DNA from: an uncultured Eubacteriales bacterium
GTDB lineage: Bacteria; Bacillota; Clostridia; Lachnospirales; Lachnospiraceae
Assembly (NCBI GenBank): GCA_900315305.1
Contig: OMYS01000010.1
Location: 1 to 44,996 of the forward strand
Reading direction: 5' to 3'
Length of the DNA stretch: 44,996 nt
The translations under genes and the position numbers were made by a program. This document shows positions 40,904-44,996 of the stretch, piece by piece (the stretch's first letter is position 1; every line of letters starts with the position of its first letter). The notes beneath the pieces were generated by a model. That model did not search any database. It was not told the origin of the DNA and saw only the letters and a program-made list of their open reading frames with translations.

Positions 40904-42103
40904 ATGAAAGTATTAGTCATTAACGCGGGAAGCTCGTCCCTCAAGTATCAGCTGATCGACATGGACAATGAGTCCGTGATCGCAAAGGGTCTCTGCGAGC
41001 GCATCGGCATCGAGGGCTCCAAGCTCACGCATAAGGTTCCGGGCAAGGAGGACTACGTCATCGAGGAGGCTATGCCGTCTCACAAGAAGGCCATCGAGCT
41101 TGTCCTGAAGGCACTCGTCGATCCGGAGCACGGTGTCGTCGCTTCTGCGGACGAGATTGACGCAATCGGCCACCGCGTCCTGCACGGCGGCTCAACCTAC
41201 ACGGAGTCCATCAAGGTCGATGAGGACGTCAAGCGCGTCATCCGCGAGTGCTTCGATCTCGGCCCGTTGCACAATCCGGCGAATCTCATGGGCATCGAGG
41301 CATGTGAGGCAGCTATGCCGGGCAAGCCGAACGTCGCTGTCTTCGATACGTCCTTCGGCATGAGCCTGAAGCCGTACGCATACCGCTACGCAATTCCGGA
41401 GGAGTATTACAACAAGTACAAGATCCGCCGCTACGGCTTCCACGGCACGAGCCACAACTTCGTATCTCACGAGACGATCAAGTACGCGAACCTTCCGGAG
41501 GGTCATCAGAGAGTTATCGTCTGCCACCTCGGCAACGGCTCCTCGATCTCCGCATCTGTCAGCGGAAAGGCTGTCGACACATCGATGGGACTGACACCTC
41601 TCGAGGGCGTCGTCATGGGAACCCGCTCCGGTTCCATCGATCCGGCTGTTGTTCAGTTCCTCTGCGATCATGAGAAGCTCTCCGCAGATGAGGTCCTCAC
41701 AATCCTCAACAAGAAGTCCGGCGTCTACGCTCTTTCCGGAAATCTCTCCAGTGACTTCCGTGATCTCAGCAAGGCAGAGGCTGAGGGAAATGAGAAGGCA
41801 AAGCTTGCGCTCGATGCATTCCGTCACTCCGTCTCCAAGATGGTCGGTGCATACCTGGCCGTCATGAACGGCGCCGACGCGATCACATTCACGGGCGGCA
41901 TCGGCGAGAATGACGCGGAGATGCGCCACAGCATCCTGAGCCACCTCGGCTTTGCAGGCGTGAAGATCGACGAGGAGAAGAACAGCCAGATACACGGAAA
42001 GCGCGCGGAGATTTCGACTCCGGATTCCGCGATCCGCGTCTTTGTCATCCCGACAAATGAGGAGCTTGCGATCGCCCGCGATACGGTCCGTCTCGCATTC
42101 TGA
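40904..42103 (+). CDS. ackA: Acetate kinase
   Basis: A 399-residue ASKHA-fold kinase that makes ATP and acetate from acetyl phosphate. Motifs: VINAGSSSLKYQLIDMD at the N-terminus, RRYGFHGTSHNFVSHE near residue 175, VCHLGNGSSISASVSGKAVD near 207, ITFTGGIGENDAEMR near 327, and VIPTNEELAIARDT at the end. Length is standard. It has a CAGGAGAG ribosome binding site, is co-transcribed with pta and uses a similar codon pattern. No clear terminator separates it from rpmF, which has its own promoter. Confidence 0.97.
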   Translation: MKVLVINAGSSSLKYQLIDMDNESVIAKGLCERIGIEGSKLTHKVPGKEDYVIEEAMPSHKKAIELVLKALVDPEHGVVASADEIDAIGHRVLHGGSTYTESIKVDEDVKRVIRECFDLGPLHNPANLMGIEACEAAMPGKPNVAVFDTSFGMSLKPYAYRYAIPEEYYNKYKIRRYGFHGTSHNFVSHETIKYANLPEGHQRVIVCHLGNGSSISASVSGKAVDTSMGLTPLEGVVMGTRSGSIDPAVVQFLCDHEKLSADEVLTILNKKSGVYALSGNLSSDFRDLSKAEAEGNEKAKLALDAFRHSVSKMVGAYLAVMNGADAITFTGGIGENDAEMRHSILSHLGFAGVKIDEEKNSQIHGKRAEISTPDSAIRVFVIPTNEELAIARDTVRLAF

Positions 42104-42132
42104 TTCATCTCTGAAATCATGCGATTTACAGG

Positions 42133-42162
42133 TTGACAAAGGAGCTTTCCGGCCTGTATAAT
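42133..42162 (+). promoter_or_regulatory. Consensus promoter of rpmF
   Basis: Perfect TTGACA (42133-42138), an 18-base spacer and perfect TATAAT (42157-42162). The start is expected near 42169, with a short leader carrying AAGGAGGTG before ATG 42191. Confidence 0.85.
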
Positions 42163-42190
42163 GGCTAATGTGCGTTAAGGAGGTGTAAGA

Positions 42191-42376
42191 ATGTCCATTT
42201 GTCCGAAGAACAAACATTGCTCTGCACGTCGTGACAAGACAAGAGCTCATTGGAAGATGAGCCCGGTTACATTAGTCAAGTGCAGCAAGTGCGGTGCTCT
42301 CATGATGCCGCACAGAGTCTGCAAGAACTGCGGAACTTACAATAAGCGTGAAATTGTAGCGCAGAACGAAGACTGA
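42191..42376 (+). CDS. rpmF: Ribosomal protein bL32
   Basis: A 61-residue large-subunit protein. The N-terminus is basic (MSICPKNKHCSARRDKTRAH), and the zinc ribbon has CSKCGALMMPHRVCKNCG (two CxxC pairs, about residues 31-48), so this is the zinc-binding form. The N-terminal Cys residues are less usual. It has a strong AAGGAGGTG ribosome binding site and a consensus promoter. The DUF177/YceD gene that usually precedes rpmF is not here; ackA is. Confidence 0.93.
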   Translation: MSICPKNKHCSARRDKTRAHWKMSPVTLVKCSKCGALMMPHRVCKNCGTYNKREIVAQNED

Positions 42377-42401
42377 TCAATCTGATTCATGAAATGCAAG
42401 C

Positions 42402-42435
42402 GAAGAGCTGCCGCCGGAATCGGCGGCAGCTCTTC
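42402..42435 (+). terminator. Hairpin terminator of rpmF
   Basis: A perfect 15-bp stem (42402-42416 with 42421-42435) with loop GAAT, followed by TTACGTTAT, a weak T-tract. It is very stable and lies 25 bases after the rpmF stop. Confidence 0.7.
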
Positions 42436-42447
42436 TTACGTTATCTG

Positions 42448-42608
42448 TAATTATTCAGTACCCCCGGAAAAATGATGAAATCCGGACGGAGCGCTTGCTC
42501 GCCGGACGGTTTCATCATTTTTCCGAGGGGCGGACAAGCGGCGAAGCCGCTCTGTCCGTCCACAACGAGGAACGCGAAGCGTTCCGAGTCTGGGGTGCTG
42601 AATCGTTA
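42448..42608 (-). repeat. Full multi-hairpin repeat, reverse orientation, before plsX
   Basis: The ends are TAATTATTCAGTACCCC and GGGGTGCTGAATCGTTA. Hairpin 3 has a perfect 16-bp stem (42465-42480 with 42510-42525) plus CCGG/CCGG. Hairpin 2 pairs GGGGCGGACAAGCGG with CCGCTCTGTCCGTCC. Hairpin 1 is GGAACGC/GCGTTCC. The stem sequence of hairpin 3 differs from the other copies but stays fully paired. An open frame continuous with plsX crosses it and is not considered coding. Confidence 0.88.
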
Positions 42609-42641
42609 CCGTTACTTGTTTTTAAGCAGCGAGGTATGAAG

Positions 42642-43703
42642 ATGGGAAAGATACGAATCGCCATTGATGCAATGGGCGGCGATAATGCCCCGGAGGCGCC
42701 GGTACGCGGCGCGATTGATGCCCTGAATGACAGGAAGGACAGTATTTCGCTGATTCTTCTCGGCAATGAGCAGAAGATAAGAGAGCTGCTCGGCGGCCTT
42801 ACCTATCCGGAGGATTCCGTGACCGTTGTGAACTGCACGGAGAAAATCGAGATGGCTGAGCCTCCGGTCAACGCGATCTCAAAGAAGAAGGACTCGTCGA
42901 TCGTGAAGGGCATGCGCCTGGTCAGAAGCGGAGAGGCGGACGCATTCGTATCTGCCGGAAGCACAGGCGCCATCCTCGTCGGAGGACAGGTCCTGGTGGG
43001 AAGAATCAAGGGAGTCGAACGGCCGCCGCTTGCCGCCGTTATGCCGACGGAGAAGGGCGTATCCCTTCTGATCGACTGCGGCGCGAATGTGGACGCCCGT
43101 CCGGCCTGGCTCCTTCAGTTCGCAGAAATGGGCTCCATTTACATGGAGCACGCTATGCACATCAAGAACCCGACCGTCGGGATCTTAAGCATCGGCGCGG
43201 AGGAGGAGAAGGGCAACGCGCTCGTGAAGGAGACGATCCCGCTTCTCCGTGAGAAGGAGGATATCAATTTCATCGGTCCGGTTGAGGCGAGGGATGTCCC
43301 GGCAGGCGCGGCGGACGTCATTGTCACCGACGCGTTCAGCGGCAACCTCATCATGAAGATGTATGAGGGGACGGCGACCTCGATTCTGCACGTCTTCAAG
43401 AAGGCGCTCCTCAGCTCACTGAAATCAAAGATCGGCGCGCTTCTTATCAAGAACGGGCTCAAGTCAGCGCTGAAGACCTACGACGCCTCGCAGTACGGCG
43501 GCGCACCGCTTCTCGGCCTGAAGGGCCTTGTCGTCAAGGCACACGGCAGCTCGAAGGAGAAGGAATTCCGTATCGCGGTTGAGCAGTGCCTGACCTTCTA
43601 TGAGGAGGACGTGAACGGAAAGATCAGGGAGCGGATGGAGGCCGAGGCTGCCCAGATGAGACAGCTGAAGAAGGCAAAGGCCGAGCATCCGGAGCAAGCA
43701 TAA
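42642..43703 (+). CDS. plsX: Phosphate acyltransferase PlsX
   Basis: A 353-residue peripheral membrane enzyme that converts acyl-ACP to acyl phosphate for phospholipid synthesis with PlsY. IAIDAMGGDNAPEAPVRGAI is the N-terminal signature. AFVSAGSTGAILVGG near residue 105, LLIDCGANVDARP and DAFSGNLIMKMYEGTA follow, and GAPLLGLKGLVVKAHGSS is near 285. ATG 42642 has GAGGT 6 bases upstream; ATG 42636 is too close to it. The C-terminal tail is charged. In many Firmicutes acpP follows, but here rnc does, after a hairpin. Confidence 0.95.
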   Translation: MGKIRIAIDAMGGDNAPEAPVRGAIDALNDRKDSISLILLGNEQKIRELLGGLTYPEDSVTVVNCTEKIEMAEPPVNAISKKKDSSIVKGMRLVRSGEADAFVSAGSTGAILVGGQVLVGRIKGVERPPLAAVMPTEKGVSLLIDCGANVDARPAWLLQFAEMGSIYMEHAMHIKNPTVGILSIGAEEEKGNALVKETIPLLREKEDINFIGPVEARDVPAGAADVIVTDAFSGNLIMKMYEGTATSILHVFKKALLSSLKSKIGALLIKNGLKSALKTYDASQYGGAPLLGLKGLVVKAHGSSKEKEFRIAVEQCLTFYEEDVNGKIRERMEAEAAQMRQLKKAKAEHPEQA

Positions 43704-43721
43704 AATAAAGGTATCTATTCA

Positions 43722-43767
43722 GTCCCGCCGGAGAGAAGCACGCAGCGCGGAGCCTCTCCGGCAGGAC
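43722..43767 (+). other. Hairpin between plsX and rnc
   Basis: GTCCCGCCGGAGAG (43722-43735) pairs with CTCTCCGGCAGGAC (43754-43767) with one mismatch; the loop can form a small CGC/GCG stem. The preceding ATTCAG and following TT resemble repeat ends. It lies 27 bases before the rnc start and may modulate rnc expression, possibly as an RNase III substrate. Confidence 0.5.
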
Positions 43768-43794
43768 CTTGTCAGAAAGGCAGGATTAGATCAA

Positions 43795-44481
43795 TTGAAA
43801 CCAGAGCTGAAAGAGCTTGAGAAGCGGATCGGATATACATTTCAGGACAAGAGTCTGCTTCTTCTGGCACTCACACATACGTCCTACGCAAATGAACACC
43901 GGAAGCAGGGCTGCCACCACAATGAGCGGCTGGAGTTTCTGGGTGATGCAGTTCTTGAGACGGTGAGTTCCGAATATCTGTACAAAAAGTTCCCGGAGCG
44001 GATGGAGGGAGAGCTGTCAAAGCTTCGCGCCAGCATGGTCTGCGAGCCGTCTCTCGCCAAGTGCGCGCGGGATCTTGAGCTTCCGTCCTTCCTGAGACTG
44101 GGAAAGGGAGAGGAACAGATGGGCGGCCGCGATAAGGACTCCGTTATTTCCGACGCCATGGAGTCCGTTATCGGAGCCATCTATCTTGACGGCGGATTTG
44201 AAAAGGCGGCGGAATTTGTCCGCACCTTTATTCTCCTCGATCTCCACGAGGAGGATTTGTTTCGCGACTCAAAGACAAAGCTGCAGGAGATCATTCAGGA
44301 GAGAAATGAGAAGGTCGAGTATCGCCTGATTGATGAGAGCGGGCCGGACCATGACCGGCGCTTTACGGTCGCCGCGTACGCCGGGGGAAAGCACCTCGGC
44401 ACGGGAACGGGCCGCACCAAGAAGGCCGCCGCGCAGATGGCGGCCGCCGAAGCACTGAAATTATTCAAGCAGCAGGGGTGA
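43795..44481 (+). CDS. rnc: Ribonuclease III
   Basis: A 228-residue double-strand-specific endoribonuclease for rRNA and mRNA processing. The catalytic signature ERLEFLGDAVLE gives E47 and D51. The second acidic pair is in SDAMESVIGAIYLDGG near 122-137. The C-terminal dsRNA-binding domain (about 158-226) has TKLQEIIQERNEKVEYRL and GTGRTKKAAAQMAAAEAL. It starts at TTG 43795 with AAAGGCAGGA about 10 bases upstream; a TTG start may limit expression. It is followed one base later by smc, the conserved order. Confidence 0.96.
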   Translation: MKPELKELEKRIGYTFQDKSLLLLALTHTSYANEHRKQGCHHNERLEFLGDAVLETVSSEYLYKKFPERMEGELSKLRASMVCEPSLAKCARDLELPSFLRLGKGEEQMGGRDKDSVISDAMESVIGAIYLDGGFEKAAEFVRTFILLDLHEEDLFRDSKTKLQEIIQERNEKVEYRLIDESGPDHDRRFTVAAYAGGKHLGTGTGRTKKAAAQMAAAEALKLFKQQG

Positions 44482-44482
44482 C

Positions 44483-44996
44483 ATGTACTTAAAATCCATC
44501 GAAGTCCAGGGCTTCAAATCATTTGCAAATAAACTCAAATTTGAATTTCATCAGGGTATCACCGGCATCGTGGGACCGAACGGCTCCGGCAAGAGCAATG
44601 TCGCCGATGCGGTCCGCTGGGTCCTCGGCGAGCAGAGCGCGAAGTCGCTCCGCGCCGGCGGCATGCAGGACGTTATTTTCGCGGGAACCGAGTCGAGAAA
44701 GCCGCAGAGCTTCGCCTCTGTCGCGATCACCTTCGACAACAGCGATCATATGCTCGACGTCGACTACGAGGAGGTGACGGTGACACGCCGCCTGTACCGG
44801 TCCGGTGAGAGCGAGTATCTGCTCAATAACTCCCCGGTCAGACTCCGCGATATCAACGATATCTTCTATGACACCGGTATCGGAAAGGAAGGCTACTCGA
44901 TCATCGGCCAGGGCCAGGTCGAGAGAATTCTGAACGGCAAGCCGGAGGAGCGCCGCGAGCTCTTCGATGAGGCAGCGGGCATCGTCAAGTTCAAGA
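44483..44996 (+). CDS. smc: Chromosome segregation ATPase SMC, N-terminal part
   Basis: The first 171 residues of a protein that runs off the right edge. MYLKSIEVQGFKSFANK is the standard SMC start. Walker A GIVGPNGSGKSNVADAVRW is at about 30-48, followed by VLGEQSAKSLRAG. GQGQVERILNGKPEERREL near 150 is typical of the head domain before the coiled coil. SMC with ScpA and ScpB organises and segregates the chromosome. ATG 44483 lies one base after the rnc stop, with AGCAGGGG inside rnc as ribosome binding site. Confidence 0.96.
   Translation, partial: MYLKSIEVQGFKSFANKLKFEFHQGITGIVGPNGSGKSNVADAVRWVLGEQSAKSLRAGGMQDVIFAGTESRKPQSFASVAITFDNSDHMLDVDYEEVTVTRRLYRSGESEYLLNNSPVRLRDINDIFYDTGIGKEGYSIIGQGQVERILNGKPEERRELFDEAAGIVKFK

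Noticed and set aside
42495..42641. N-terminal extension of plsX through the repeat element
   Set aside because: The extra 49 residues are a translation of hairpins 2 and 1. The family start and a ribosome binding site are at 42642.

Overview
The window reads as a chromosomal core region of a GC-rich Clostridia member, most likely Lachnospiraceae. This rests on gene content and order: dgt-dnaG-rpoD-trmK-nif3, pta-ackA-rpmF-plsX-rnc-smc, polA-coaE-walJ and an ACT/PFL pair. Further support comes from strong AGGAGG ribosome binding sites, sigma-A type promoters and a bacterial type A RNase P RNA. I could not run a homology search, so the genus is open.

Layout. 1-2.4 kb: tail of an unidentified gene, coaX, an AraC-type regulator and a convergent orphan gene. 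2.9-4.3 kb: gdhA with its own promoter and terminator. 4.6-12 kb: a replication and transcription block (dGTPase, primase, RpoD, TrmK, NIF3-like protein, TGS-nucleoside kinase), then rnpB. 12.7-14.1 kb: pyrBI on the minus strand, divergent from a chorismate mutase gene. 14.2-18.3 kb: chorismate mutase, exopolyphosphatase and polyphosphate kinase. 18.4-25.5 kb: a hypothetical gene, serC, a DUF1015 gene, a polytopic membrane protein, a beta-CASP-like metallo-hydrolase and a lactonase-type beta-propeller. 25.6-31.6 kb: aroC (minus), a rhomboid-fold protein that appears to lack the catalytic serine, a lysA-type decarboxylase, tRNA-Leu(CAA), a MerR-type regulator and a diaminopentanoate-dehydrogenase-like gene. 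32-38.4 kb: zinc-finger membrane protein, polA, coaE, walJ-like gene, ACT and PFL genes. 38.6-45 kb: tmcAL, pta, ackA, rpmF, plsX, rnc and the start of smc.

Most genes are housekeeping. There is no prophage, transposase, CRISPR array or defence island. The unexplained signal lies between genes. One repeat family is built from up to three consecutive hairpins bounded by CAGCACCCC-type inverted ends. Full copies lie at 4325-4540, 26747-26905 and 42448-42608. A minimal copy precedes rpoD (7534-7583), and degraded or partial copies lie at 2431-2538, 18384-18397 and 31804-31833. Stem sequences differ between copies but pairing is kept, which suggests selection on structure. A second, smaller repeat family (core CCTGATAT) recurs at 12059-12210, 31672-31690 and 35026-35050. 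A separate multi-stem element with mutually exclusive pairings sits upstream of tmcAL (38382-38552).

Functional links visible in gene order include acetate metabolism (pta-ackA) beside the acetate-using tRNA ligase TmcAL, polyphosphate synthesis and breakdown in one operon, and replication, primer and dNTP control linked to sigma-A. The rpmF-plsX-rnc-smc segment lacks the DUF177/yceD and acpP genes that often accompany it.
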